Source of the DNA: Rotaria sordida
Taxonomy: Eukaryota; Rotifera; Eurotatoria; Philodinida; Philodinidae
Assembly (NCBI GenBank): GCA_905250125.1
Contig: CAJNOL010000495.1
Location: 1 to 64,000, forward strand
Direction of reading: 5' to 3'
Length of the DNA: 64,000 nt
The notes beneath the pieces are model-generated. The model did not search any database, was not told where the DNA came from, and worked only from the letters and a program-made list of their open reading frames with translations. Shown one piece after another: positions 39,896 through 53,084 of this stretch (its first letter is position 1; every line of letters begins with the position of its first letter). A program made the position numbers and the translations under genes.

Positions 39896-42662
39896 CTTGA
39901 TGATTCGAATTGCTCTCTTTTGGTTTTTTTTTAATTTAATATTTTTCTATATATATATATATATATATATATATTGCAAATTCTATCGATATAAACTAAA
40001 TTGACTAGCGAATTAGATATAAATAAAGAAGGATGATCATCTGCTTGTAATGTTTTCGATTGCTTGTGGAAATAAATAAAGACGAGTTAATGAAGAATTT
40101 ATATTATTTAATGAAATTGGATGTTTAACGAGAGACTTCATACCATCTAAAAAAAATATTATCAATAGATTTTAAATTAATGATTGAGTGAGTAAATAAA
40201 CAAACAACAGACCACCATCATTATTACATACATACACAAAGAATGGAAGAGCAGAAGAAAAAAAAAAAAAAAAAAAAAAGAAAAAAAAACAAATCATGGA
40301 GGATCGTCTGAGATTTTTGTATACATTAAACATTTATGCATTTATTAATTTTTATTTTAAATAATAAAATTTTTAGAAATGATTTTTTATTTTTATTTTA
40401 TTAAAAATATAAATATAAAAAAATAATAGTTTTATTTTATAGTCAAATTTATTTTGTTATTTATTGGATAAACAATTAACCAATAGAAAAATTTTCAGTC
40501 TAACAAGCAATTGAGATCAGTAACTAGAAGCAATTAACATTGTTAGTATTTAAATGATCCATTTGTGGATATATATATGCAGCATTGATATCTATCGCAG
40601 TTGAAAATCTACCACGGTACTTAAAGAGACAAGGCTACTACGATGGTTTCATCACGATTTTGATTGTTGAACTTGTAGACATCCCAGTCGGGTGCCAATT
40701 CATGCAATTTCCTAATCTCTTTAAAAAAAAGAAGCTACCATGGACATCTCTCATATATAAGAAGAATCATAAGTACCATTGTGATAAAAATATTGAAGTA
40801 TGATGGCTTCGATTCAATCAAATGGACTCAATTTTTCGTTAGTGCTAGAAGCTTATTTAAAGTATTTTCTCAAACCTGTAACGCAAACACATAACAATCT
40901 GAAGTATTATAATTGATTTCACTACATCAGCGATATCTGAATTAAACCCCGTACGAGGGTTCCAGAATTGGGGAAAGAAGTTTCGAGGCAGCCAAGATTT
41001 AGGAACACAAGTTTTTTTTTTTTTATATTAGATCTGATATTAATCTTTCTCTTGCAACCTGAAATGTAACAATTTTTCGTGAAACGGAAACTTTTTCTCA
41101 AGCTCATGAAAAACTATTCTTTTCTTTGTGTTATTAGAAAGAGAAAAGTGTTGCCATAGCTCTTAATAATTTTGCTACCAAAAGCGGCCAGACTAGTGTC
41201 GACTGTTCGAAAATGAAGCTTTTCAAAAGAGAGATAGTAGTAAAATTATTATAAAAACATGAAAATTGCGAATATGATTGAGCTGACCACGCTCACGTGG
41301 TTACTTTTTTGCGAAGCGAAAAATTTGAACATTCCTTTAAATTTTCTAGCAAAAAAATTCCAAAAATATTTATCGATTTTGCTGGTTACCAATGAATAAT
41401 TTTCAGTTATTTGGGAAGTGTACACCCCCTAATTTCGTGGGACTTAATCCGAATTCCTTGAATTCTGAAATTCTCAAAAGTGCAACTTCATTCACGGAAG
41501 ACTATTGATTTAGTTTTCGATTCTCTCTACATCCACAATCACACACACACATATTTGAATACCGATGAAAAAGATTGTATTGTGTACTTGTCATCTCTTG
41601 TAACATTTCTGATATTCCGAATATTTTGAATGTAAGACACCATTGTAGTTGTTTAAAATTTGCGAGTAAGCAAAGTAAATGAACGAATTGCTAAAAAAAA
41701 AATGTGTAATCATCGAAGATTGATAATTAATCGAAAATTTGTAAACAATATTCAAGAGATATGTGCTATTTTTATCAGTTTTCTATAAATTGAGTTGAAA
41801 AATCTACTTTAGAAAAATTTTGACTAGGTTAACATCATTTTTATTATCGATCATTATTTGTATTTATATTCAAATTATTTTACTTGACAAAATACTTGCA
41901 ATTTATTCGAAATTAGAATCATCTAAAATATTATTCTAATCAGGGAATCACCTGATGTGATAACTTGCATTTGAGATGAGACTTCAATCATTAAATAAGA
42001 TCTATTGAGACTAAAAAGTTCTTACTCATACGCTGTTATTTTAGAGTTATGGCTGTTACACTAGATCGCTTACCTTTGGCACGATATTTATAAAAAAAAA
42101 AAACGGACAAATAAATTTTGGTCTAATACTTTGTCCATAGACAGCTCTTAACGTCATTAGAATCTTGTAAAAATAATCTAATTTTTTTTTGTGAATTTGG
42201 TATCTCAAGAAGAGACGACTTTTTTTTTGGCTGACATTTTTAGAGGATTCTAATGTCTTCGAGAACTATCCGTGAGCAATATTTTAGATCAAAATTTGTT
42301 TTTCCGTTTTTTTTATATATACTATGCCAAAGATAAAAATCTAGTGTAACGATCATAACTTCAAAAGGACAGTGTATAAGTAAGAATTCTTCTAGTTTCA
42401 TCAGGCCCTACCTAATGACTGGAGTTTCATTTCAAACACAAGGTTTTATCTTAGATAGTACTCTTGTAAGAGTATTATAACTTCTTAAAGGTCTATTATG
42501 ATGGTATTCAGCAAAAATTAAATTGACCTAGTTTTTCATAAATAAAAATTATAAATATACAAAAAAAAGAGGGAATATGAACAATCTCAATGCGCTTTTT
42601 TTTCTCAAATTTTCAAATTGTGAAGACACATTTTATCAAATTTGATTTCGTGTGTCGAAACG
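39896..42662. other. Intergenic region between Galpha-q and the orphan gene
   Basis: Left part is the 5' flank of Galpha-q with an AT run (~39948-39974) and a long poly(A) tract (~40258-40290). A 72-codon open frame at 40585-40803 has no recognisable content. The right part contains the foldback element at ~41945-42475. No supported gene. Confidence 0.5.
41945..42475. mobile_element. Foldback element with ~215-bp arms
   Basis: The two halves are diverged reverse complements. The left GAGTTATGGCTGTTACACTAGA pairs with a right TCTAGTGTAACGATCATAACTT, ATTAGAATC with GATTCTAAT near the centre, and the outer TTCTTACTCATACGCTGT with ACAGTGTATAAGTAAGAA. No coding capacity. End points are approximate. 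Confidence 0.7.
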
Positions 42663-43477
42663 ATGAAATTATTTTGTGATTTACTTACACGACATCGATC
42701 AAATAAGAAAAAAGAAATAATAAAATCAACATCATCTTCTATTAATATATTATCCAATAATGCTAAACAATCTATTCATCGATGTTAGTCTTTTTTTCTC
42801 AATTTTCGTTTTTTTTTTTTTGTGAAAGAATATTTTGTAATTATTTTAGCTATTTCACCTTGTTGTGATCAAACATTGAGTTTATTTGATAAACAAACCA
42901 AATGTAAATGTCATTATTTTGTAAGTCTTTCATTTTATAGATTTAATCAACTATAAAATTATTTAAAAGAATCTTAATGATAATTATTTGACAAAAAATA
43001 TATATACAAAACAAATTTCAAATCATTCAACATCTTATTCTTCTTTATCATCTCAACCATCAATCAATATCATGTAAGTATTTATTTATTTTTTTGTTTT
43101 GAACTAAACATATAGTTTAAATTAGATCTTCTCTAGAATATCCATCTCATACTAAATATATCTTAACTATTACTGACTTTTGTTTTTGGTATGATGTTCG
43201 ATCAACATTATTAGACATCATAGATCGTGTTGTAGCAATGGATGATATTCATCATTTTATTGTTGAAAAAAATCATTCAACTATCGTAAAATTTTATCTA
43301 CCTCAATTAAATACAAATCATAGAAAAATACGACAACGACGACCAAAAACTTCAATTGCTATTCAAACATCATTCGACAATGATCAACGACGAAATGTTA
43401 AAGTTCAAACAAATACAGTGACACTTTTTCCAATACAAAAACAAAATTTATCTTCTTCAAGATTGTTTTTAAATTAG
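42663..43477 (+). CDS. Unrecognised four-exon gene (orphan)
   Basis: Exons 42663-42783, 42850-42920, 42970-43073 and 43126-43477 join in phase through short GT-AG introns (66, 49 and 52 bp), giving 215 aa. I do not recognise it. The N-terminus is basic (TRHRSNKKKE), followed by a Cys-containing stretch (CCDQ, KCKCHYF) and a Ser-rich segment. A more conserved-looking part then reads YILTITDFCFWYDV and LLDIIDRVVAMDD. The C-terminal third is basic and Gln/Thr-rich (RKIRQRRPKTSIAIQTSF, KVQTNT). There is no signal peptide or membrane span. Codon use and intron sizes match neighbouring real genes. The last exon is secure as a coding-like frame; the first three are less sure, and the acceptor at 42969 is weak. 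Confidence 0.55.
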
Positions 43478-46400
43478 TTTTTTTTTTTTTTTGTACAATC
43501 TTATTGAGATAGAAATATTGTTACTTGATGCTCGAAGGAATTATTCTAATCATATTGATATATCGTAAAACATCAAATTTTCTGTATGATCAAAACAAAA
43601 AAAAAAAAAGCATTAGTATGAATGAACTAAAATCAATAAGATATACAAGTACATGTACATATTATGGTAATTATCGTTATAATATTACTATCAAGTGGAT
43701 CTTTATAGTGTAATGTATCATATAGACTCATATAGCTGACACTTAGAGAAAAATAAAATCATTATTATTGTGTATTAAGTATTGTAAATATTCGCTTCAT
43801 TTGGAATATATATATGTTAAGATCAGATTTTTTTTTTCATCATAATCTAATTAACAAGGACTTTTTTTTATTATTATTAATAAAAACAAGGTCATCTATG
43901 TTTGTATTCACTAATTCATAGTTTCCTAAGTAAAATGATCGACCTTTTTATTTTGTAGTAGAAAAAAAAAATACATTTTTAGTTTCTAGAAGATCGATGG
44001 GCTTTCAATTAATACTCTTTCACCCAAGGTTGTTAATATCGTTATTGCGTACAACGTCTGATGATATGTTTAATGACTAGAGATTAGTTGGTTTGACTGA
44101 TGTCATCAAGGATCTGGTGGTAATTTATGGTTAATTTTACAGTCTTTGAATAGTTTGAGAAGATTTACTTCTATTCAAATTGATATTAATAATTAGAAAA
44201 GTTCTATATGAACATAAATAATAAAAATATTCTTAGATTCTCTTTTTTTCTAGTAAAATAAAGAAAATTTCATTCATTACACAATGTTTTGTTGTTTTTG
44301 TATACAAGTGTTTAAAGAAACACATACTTGAGCGCATGACATTATATCCTGTTGAATAGGCATAAAATTCTATCCTATTCTAAATGAAACATGTGCCTTA
44401 AAGCTATTGTATTACTAGTGCTGATGATACAATATGATAATTTCCTTTCTTTGCCTAATGATGGCACCACGCGTTGTTGTCTTTCATAATATCATGTTCT
44501 ATGTATCTCTCTCTTTCTCTTTCTCTTATACCATCTTCTATTTTGTCTCATGTATTAGTACCAAGCTAGCTATTTTCCTCTCGTTTATAATGTGTATATG
44601 TATAGATAGATCGAATAACAAACACATATATATATATATACATAAAGAGAGAGAGAGAGAGAAGATACGCAAACAAGAAAAAGACTCTCAAAGATCTATC
44701 AACATTCATTTATCTACAGTCAACAAAAAGAGTAAAGCAAGTATTTCTTGGTAGTAGAATAATAAATATAGAAGAAACAAAAACAAAAGCGAAAAACGTA
44801 TTGATCCACACACTTAACATCTCAAAAAAAAAAAAAACATACAAAGTGGACGAATGAATTCGATCCATTCATGGGCGGCAGTGCATATAAGACTATAACA
44901 ACACATGAACAAGTTGTCTACCAGTCAACCGCCGACAAGTGTCACTGATTGGGTAAGGTTTTGTTTTCTTTTCAAAACAACTAAAAAAAAAAAAAAGAAC
45001 ACCCCTCTAACATATATAAATTATCGAACCAAAGAGAGAAAGAGAGATCATCGTTTATGATAAAGTTGATCTTCTAAATGATTTGACGTCATCAACAGAT
45101 AGAGATATCTATCCGAAACTGTTGGTGTTTTTGTCAATTAACTTTTTGAATGATCACATGCATGTGCCTGTTGTTTTTATGTTTTGTTTTCTGTTTCTTA
45201 CGAATGTCAGATAAATCACAAAAATGTGACATGGACTTTGCTTTGATCCATGTTGTAACAATAATAATAATAATAATAGTAATTCTTAATATATATATAT
45301 ATATTTCTTTTTTTTCAATTTGTAATATTTTTCGAGGAAACGTCTTTTTTTTCTTATGAGGTAAAACAAAAAAAAGAAAAGAATAATAGAGTGTCATTTA
45401 TAGAATACACAAAATTAATAGAAGAATGTCATTCAATCGAATGAAATAAACGTTTTTGTTCTTGTTACTGTTTTTGTTTTCTCAATGTTATCAAAATAGG
45501 ATGACAAAAAAAAAAACAAAAACGATGACGCCAATGTACAGTTGCCTGATTGTCTTTACGTCTGTTCGATCTGTTTAGTAGCACAATGTCATTATCGTAT
45601 TGCTAACGAAAATGATGGATTGTTGTTCATTAGACATCATTACTAAGAGTTTTCTTTTTTCTAACTACTTTGTCTTTACTAATTTTGATAGGCTGACAAA
45701 CTTTGTCTTTGATGATTACCAGTGACATGTATAGATAAATGCATCAATAGAATATTTCTCCATCAATGACCGTGAATAAAAGTAACAGCTGTCTCTGTCA
45801 TTGAGTTTTATTTATAAAAGAAAAAAAAAAAAAAAATAATCTTAAGTCAAAACGTTGTATAAAAATAATTTTTATTCGACATCTGGTATCGCTTTTTTTG
45901 TTTGTTGAAAGTAAAATTTATATGAAAATATTCAATAGTAATATTTTCGAGATGTTATTTTTATTTTACGTAGGATAAGATAAGAAACAATGAAGAATGT
46001 AAATATTGAGTTATACAATCATCACGGAATAGAAAAAAATATCTATATTAATTTGTTTTGGACTGTAAGAGACGAAAGATAGAAAAGCACTAAATGGTTA
46101 TGGATCATTTTTTATCATTTGCTATGTAGAAAGCATGTCAATTGATTACTCAACGTGTTGCCATGATAAGATGAAACCATAATTAGATATTTTTTGTTAT
46201 GAGTGTAAGAAAAATTTTTCGTATTGTTCTCCTGTCTTCATTTATTTCTATTCAACCATTTGATTTATCTTTTCCACAAGAATAAAAACGGAACTAAGCT
46301 ATTGTTAAGATGCATTCATGTTAGGCACCTGTTGCCCGTCATTGTCGTTTGTTACAAATATCCGTTAGTGATAGTGGCAAAACACCGTCGAGGATAGTAT

Positions 46401-46759
46401 TTTTTTTTTTTCTTCTTTCTTTTATGTTTCTTGCTCTCTTTTTTTGAAAATGTGGCACTTATATGCACAGTCTTTCGTAAAAAAAAAAAAGAAGAAAGTA
46501 ATGACACTAATAGAAATACTAATCTACGTCAACAAAATGGAAAAGAAAAACCGCAACACATGCAAAAAAGAATCGATCGGTGTTTCATCTATTTTTCTCA
46601 TCAATCATTAGCATTTTAAATATGTGAATAAATATCATTTCAATAATATTCGTACTTGAATAAAAAGACAAAATAGGTTCGTGTTATTCAATTTATCGAA
46701 AAAATACCTACAGTAATAAAACAACTATTATTACTAGTAGTAATCCTTCAGAATTATCA
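43478..46759. other. Intergenic region upstream of the calmodulin-like gene
   Basis: AT-rich with microsatellites: AT at ~44628-44641, GA at ~44647-44662, AAT at ~45260-45278 and AT at ~45290-45304. A frame at ~46486-46600 (SNDTNRNTNLRQQN...) followed by a possible donor, and an acceptor-like aaatag at 46677, could mark upstream exons of the calmodulin-like gene, but the phases do not join cleanly. Confidence 0.45.
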
Positions 46760-48381
46760 ATGTTAACAAAATTCTTTTATCAAACTTCTTGTATAATATG
46801 TATTCCCAAAGGTTTTCGTGTTAATCAGGTTATAAACCAACAAATCTCAACTGATCTATTATATGCATATGACCCATTACAACATAAGGTATGAAAAATG
46901 AATAGAACTTTTATCAATAAGATTTATCTCTAGGTTAATTATTATTATTTAGTGTAAAATATTAGATTTTCTAAGATAAAAGCTAAAATAATTGCCCTTA
47001 GATTTGTTTAGCATAAAAAACATTTGGAGTCTTACTTTTCCGTAACACATTGAGATAAAAATCTGCTGAATTTTCAACACTATCTATTAGTTTTTCTTGT
47101 ATGATGATATCAGTATATAGATACAATCTATGGTCTGTTTTGATATGTGTTGAAATCGTTTAGTAAGACCTTGTCTCCTACAGAAATTATCTTTTTTGTC
47201 AAATTATTTGTTTGACGTAGATATACTCATATCTAAGTATATATATTATTAGTTATGTGCATATGTTTTTGTTTGTCAGTTGTTTTGTTGATAATCTATT
47301 GGTAGACAAAGTTAAATATTATCATCAGACTAAAGAATTTTTTTTCTTTCTTTTACATTTGTTCATTGAAATGTGGTGACAAGTATTTGTTTTTATTATT
47401 TTTTTTTTTTTTGTATTGTTTTCATTAATATCTCTTCTCTTTGAATATATCTATAATTAATTTGTAACAAATAGTGGAGAAAAAAAAAATCTTTTATTAT
47501 ATAAATAGATTAAAATATTATTTTATATAATATTGATTATTAGTCTAAGACGCAATTATCTATGTTTGATACAAATTATTTTCTTTTTTATAATATCGAT
47601 CAAGTAATAAAGAATTTATTAGTTTATATCATGATAATTCTTTTTTTTTTTTGTTTTTGTTTTTAGCTTGAACATTTTACAGAAGAACAAATTCAAGGTA
47701 AAAATTTGATTGAATAAGATAATATTGAGATGATGATGATGAAAGAAAATTTCATGTTTTTTTTTTTAGAGTTTCGACAAGCTTTTCGTCTTTACGATAA
47801 AGACTCAGACGGTGCTATTAGTCCCAAAGTGCTCGGAAGTGTAATGAGAACACTCGGGCAAAATCCCACAGAAGATGAATTGAAAGGATTAATCAACGAA
47901 TTTGATTGTGAAGGTTTGTTCATTACATATTAAGTTTCATTTTTTTTTTTTTAATTTTTTAATTTTATCTAGGTAAAGGATTGATTGATTTTAATGAGTT
48001 TCTTCAAATGATGGCTAAACGAGCTAATGAACATAGTGAAGAAGATGAATTAAGACAAGCTTTTCGTGTGTTTGATAAGAATGGAAATGGTTTTATTAAA
48101 GTAGCTGAATTAAGGTAATAGAAATATTTTCATTCTATAGAAAGAAAAAAAAAAAAAAAAACTAAAATTTGTATCAATGTTTTCTTTTTTTTCGAGATAT
48201 GTGATGACAAATCTAGGTGAACAATTTTCCGATCTTGAAGTTGATGAAATGTTACGTGAAATAGATATAGCTGGTAATGGAATCATCCGATGGGAAGGTA
48301 AATTTTATATTAAATTAATTTATTAATATTTTATTATTTTATATATATATAGAACTTGTTAAAGTTGTCATGGGTAAATAA
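46760..48381 (+). CDS. Calmodulin-like protein with degenerate EF-hands
   Basis: Exons 46760-46888, 47667-47697, 47770-47913, 47973-48114, 48197-48297 and 48353-48381 join in phase to 191 aa. From residue 44 the protein follows calmodulin ([19 protein letters not shown]). The four loops are EF1 [12 protein letters not shown] (63-74; Val at position 12), EF2 [12 protein letters not shown] (99-110; Lys at position 5), EF3 [12 protein letters not shown] (136-147; canonical) and EF4 [12 protein letters not shown] (172-183; Ala at position 3). Only EF3 looks fully competent for calcium. The family senses calcium and binds target helices. Residues 1-43 ([10 protein letters not shown]...) are an extension without recognisable domain, reached across a 778-bp intron, so the true N-terminus is uncertain. 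The end [10 protein letters not shown] is atypical. A donor-like gtaaat within the last codons and a later cag|GGTAAA at 48680 would allow an alternative tail. Confidence 0.8.
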
Positions 48382-48846
48382 TCATTGATTTTATTTGGCA
48401 TGCACTTCTGTGATAGTGATAAAATTCATGTTCCTGTGGTTTTATTCTATTGAATCAATTAAATATTCTTGTTTGAGTTTATATTAATTTGTATTTTATG
48501 CTCAGCTTTATTTATTCACATGCCTTTTAACAAAAACAATCATATCGATTTATATATATGCATATATATATATATATATATATTTATATTTAAATGACTT
48601 TTTGCATGTTGAATAATATGTTTCTTTTTTTCTGTATCTGTTTCATTTTGCTATTTTTGGTTCTTTTTTGTCTATCAGGGTAAAATAAAACCCATGGTAT
48701 TCAATTCATTGACAGTTGCCTTTTTTTTGGTGTTTATCAATCATGATTAAGAGAAAATTTTAAAAATCATTGTTTTCGATTATTGAACTAACATATTAAA
48801 AAATACTGAGAGATACAAATATACAGACTAACTAATATCAGCGATA

Positions 48847-49730
48847 TACGGCTTGTCCAAACGTAACGCTGTTACGTTTTTGATATACTCTTCTCCAACT
48901 TTCTCGAAAAGTTTAAGAGCTAGGAAGTTCGTTCAAACGTCATTCGACGCAGCTTATCGAACTTCATTTATCATATAAAAATGACCTTTTTTGATTGAAG
49001 TCTCAGGCATCTAGAAATGTTTTATCATGGCGTAACGCTGTTACATAAAAGGACCCTTTTTTCCAGTGCCACTGAGAAAACTCTAATTTCTTGCGAAATC
49101 ATTTCTTCAAATGTAATGCTCCAAGAATCACTTTTGTAGAGCATTGAATAGACTTTCAGGCAGTAAAAAAGATTTTCTCTAAAACATTTTTGTTCAAATA
49201 AAAAATGCAAAAAACAAACGTAACGCTGTTACATTTTTCGTAACGCTGTTACACAGTTTTTTGTTGACCAATTTTGAGACACTTAGTGTACTCGGAATTA
49301 CTTGATTTTTATAATTGTTACTGTTTTATAAGTAGACAATCTCCTCTGCAAAAATGAGATTGATTCATCGATCTGAGAGCTTGTAAACTGGGCAGGAAGT
49401 TGGAAACTTTATCGAAGCTTTCAATCCATTCTAAGCTACCAAAGTCAAAACTAAATAGACCATTTTGTAGAGAATTTAATTCTGCATCGAATGATATGTC
49501 TCTTAGCCCTTGTTAAAAAAATTTATTGGTTAAAAAATCCAAAATACGGTTTTTGAAAACTTTAAAATCCAATTTTTGATATCAAAATCTGATTTATATG
49601 CTAAATCAATATCAAATTCGTAATCAGCGTAAAAAACTGCATCTAATAGTCCAATGAGATCTGTCCAACTCGAAAAAAATGTTTTTCAAAACTTGATCAG
49701 CGAAGTGTTGCGTTACGCGGACAAGCCGTA
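48847..49730. mobile_element. 884-bp TA-flanked DNA transposon with repeated GTAACGCTGTTAC motif
   Basis: Ends TACGGCTTGTCCAAACGTAACG and, inverted, TACGGCTTGTCCGCGTAACG, each flanked by TA (48845-48846 and 49731-49732). The imperfectly palindromic motif GTAACGCTGTTAC occurs at the left end and at least three more times inside (near 49032, 49220 and 49240). No transposase is encoded. An interior block (49615-49655) resembles part of the ferlin intron-1 element. Confidence 0.8.
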
Positions 49731-51729
49731 TAATGAAATAGCAAAGCGTCGTATAATAACGAATAAAAATTAAAGAATTTATATCAATTGGCAACTTCTG
49801 ACTGTGTCAATAAATATGTCCGGACTAAAGTCCAGTCTGTAAGCTAACTTTAAGATGAATTATAGTGATATTAACCATCTGTCTAAATGAGCTAGCAGTT
49901 GTTGATTAATAAGAAAAAAAAAAAGGGGGGAATCATTTTATGTTTATTATACTTTGTGAAATTGAATAAATATTTACAAGAAAAAGATTGAATGTCTATT
50001 ATTTATTATGATTATTGATACAATTCTGTTTTATTTATTTACTGTCTGTTTTTGTCTTCTAGTTAGGCTGTTTCAGGTCTTCGTAAATTATCAATGTCAA
50101 AAATATTGATTTTAGGTATTGATCTGTTTTTATCCTCGTACAGTATAGAGATAATTATCATTGATCATGACTAGAACAAATATGAGTGTTAATACGATCA
50201 ATTTCATTTATTATTCATTAAAACTATGTGAATAGCTAATTTCATGTCGTTTCAACTGGATAAAACCATTTGTAGTTCCTAAATTGTAAATGAAAAAAAA
50301 AAAAAAGAAAAAAAGTCTTGTGTCCAATATCTCATAGCTTAAAAGTAATACTGGATTTCGACTTTATACAAAAATTATCATTAAATAAACAAATTGATAA
50401 TCAAGAATGAAAGTACCTTTTCGATTTCAATAAGAGAATAGAATAATTTTTTTCATTATGTATATTTATATTCAAATGAGTAACATGAACAAGAACATTT
50501 ATCTGATTGTTTCAATTAGAAATGAACACAGAAGACAACGATGTGATCGTTTTGTGTTCTGTTCAGTAGGAAAGGACGAAACCTAAATTTCTATCCTATG
50601 ACAAAACATACAAGTTGGCCTTGTATTTTTATATATATTTTTCCTCACAATTTGCACATAATACTGATTGTCATTGATTATATATGATACTTATTATGAG
50701 TTGTAAGTGTCACTATTGAAATGATAAATAGTGCTAATTTTTAACCTTGACCGACAAGAATATGCTATTAGGAATATGAAATAACTAAAAACAATAAACA
50801 GATAGTAATACTCATCAATTGTCATTTATTTATTCGTATGTTTATTGATTTCGTGTTTTACTTTGTTATTCTTTTTTTGATTTTCATATTTTTGATACAT
50901 TCAACATAAGATGACATATGTTCTCCACATGAGGTCCTTCACAATGCAGAAAACTGCAGTGATTTACTTCAGTTAGAAAACATAAAAAATATGCAGTTAT
51001 CAAACATGTATCACTCATCCTACAGATTTGCTAATTCCCGTTGTCTGAAAGACTGGTACTTCAATGTATATTCAAAAAAACCTGTTAGCACAATCCCTGC
51101 TGGATTAAAATGTCAAACACGATGCAGCTGTTGTTACTAATTACGCGAATATTGTTTTATTCGGTCAAACTTAGGACCCATTTAGTCATCATTTTTTACT
51201 TGATTCTCTACAATTGCAATAAGGAAGCAGTTGATATATTCTCATGAGATTCTAGTGATTTATAATTGGTAATCATGTATAAGGATCCAGCAAGTCTGGC
51301 TTTTGCATTTTTAACTCCAGTATTTCTATCAATCCATATTGAGAGTGGTACGCATAAACACACTGTCAGTCATAAAAATTTCTTTATGAGAGTCAGTAGT
51401 AGATTCTGTAGTCTGGTCATAAATTAACTCGTTAAAGTTTCAGATGTACGGTTCGACAGATCAAGTTCGCAAACGATATTGTCTTGAAGTAACACAACCA
51501 GGTAGATGTTCTGTTTTGTTATTAGGGAGAGCGAGAAGTCTTTTGTCAGATCAAGCAGATCAATATTTTTTTTTTTACTTTTATTGTGTCCGTAACGATC
51601 GCAATGATAGATGATAGATGCATTTTATATACCTTGTTGATTACTGCTCAATTGTACAGTTCTGTGCAAGGATTATGTCAATACATGAGAATCAAAGCCT
51701 AAAATTCCATACAAATAATAATTCATTAA

Positions 51730-52350
51730 GACTATAATCTGAACAATTAAAAGTACATCTTAAAATTTGATTTTTTTTCTAAAATTTTTTAATTAAAGTC
51801 TGAAATTTTTGGGGGAGGGGAGAAGCCCTCCCCGCTCTCCTCAATCGGGAACCCTGCACTTGCAGTCCTCTATCTATACTGTATATCTTAGGCTTTTCTC
51901 GTTTGGTATATGTGTATATGTAATTTCAAGTGTAGTCATTTTCACATACAATTACAAGTTTAATTTTCATTTGTACATTCAATATTTGTTTAATATATTT
52001 ATGATATGGTACGTATACAGGACACCATGTACTAATATATTCCAGGATAACTTTTTATATTATGTTTCCTTTCTTGTATTATGACAGATAGAGTTTACTT
52101 GTTGGTATAGAAATCATAGCCACTATACCAACAAGTGAACTCTATACATACATACATACATACCAAACGATAAAAACCTCAGATATAAAGTATAGATAGA
52201 GGACCACTAGAGCATTATAATGATTAATATATGACCCGTTCATATCAGTCTATACTATATGAAAAACAAGAGAACACATCATCATGAAATCAAAAAAATT
52301 AAAAAAAAATCAAAGTTTAAGATGTACTTTTAATTGTTCGGACTATAGTT
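51730..52350. mobile_element. Foldback element, ~620 bp
   Basis: Outer arms ACTATAATCTGAACAATTAA and its inverted match (TTAATTGTTCGGACTATAGT), middle arms CCTCTATCTATACT and TCTCGTTTGGTAT with inverted partners, and a short perfect-looking hairpin at 52088-52142 (GAGTTTACTTGTTGGTATAG). No coding capacity. Boundaries are approximate. Confidence 0.6.
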
Positions 52351-53084
52351 GCTTCTGTTAGGAGACATCATAATAATTCATTAAAAAAATTGAAATAATA
52401 ACTCTATATTCAAACTGGAATAGTTTTTTTCCTTCAATATTCTATTAGACTATATTCACCTGAGAACTTATGAGTTTTCTCTATACGGCTGCGTTAGGGT
52501 GTGAGTGTCGTCGCAGATTAACCGAAAACACACAGCCACATCCACCCCACACCTTCAACTTCATCATTTTCCCTTAACATTGAAGCAAAATATATTGCAC
52601 TTATGTGTCGCTAGTTATAATGTCGTAGACTCCACCACGAAAATGGGTCGCAATCCGGGTGTGTCGTGATCTGTCTGCTGACTATTCATTCATCCTTGTG
52701 TTTTTCACATACAACTATACATAACCAACTCAATTGAACATGATGTATTTATATGCATTTTTGTATATCCTTTTTTCTAGATCATTTCTCAATTAGTTAT
52801 TAGTCGAAAAAATCCCAATAGATCGATTGTTGATCGAAACAGGACTGTCTAGAAGCAGTCTCATCGAGATCAGACAAATTCGAGTCCATAATATTTATTC
52901 AAAACAAGTTAATATGTATTATTGATTATATTCCGGTAGCAATGAGTATTGCGAAACCTATTTTCAGATAGAATCAACTGATCGAAACTAACTTTTCCAT
53001 CTACGTTAGCAGAAAAACAAATTTCATCAAACTATTAATATATTTAAGATAAAAGTGGATTGTAGTCAATGATAGAGATGATGA

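Noticed and set aside
40585-40803. 72-codon open frame upstream of Galpha-q
   Set aside because: No splice partners, motif or similarity I recognise; more likely chance in intergenic DNA.
46486-46620. Possible additional 5' exon of the calmodulin-like gene
   Set aside because: The Asn/Gln-rich frame looks protein-like, but no donor joins it in phase to the following exon candidate.
51809-52084. 91-codon open frame starting in a GC-rich patch
   Set aside because: Lies in one arm of a foldback element and lacks protein features beyond a hydrophobic AT-rich tail.
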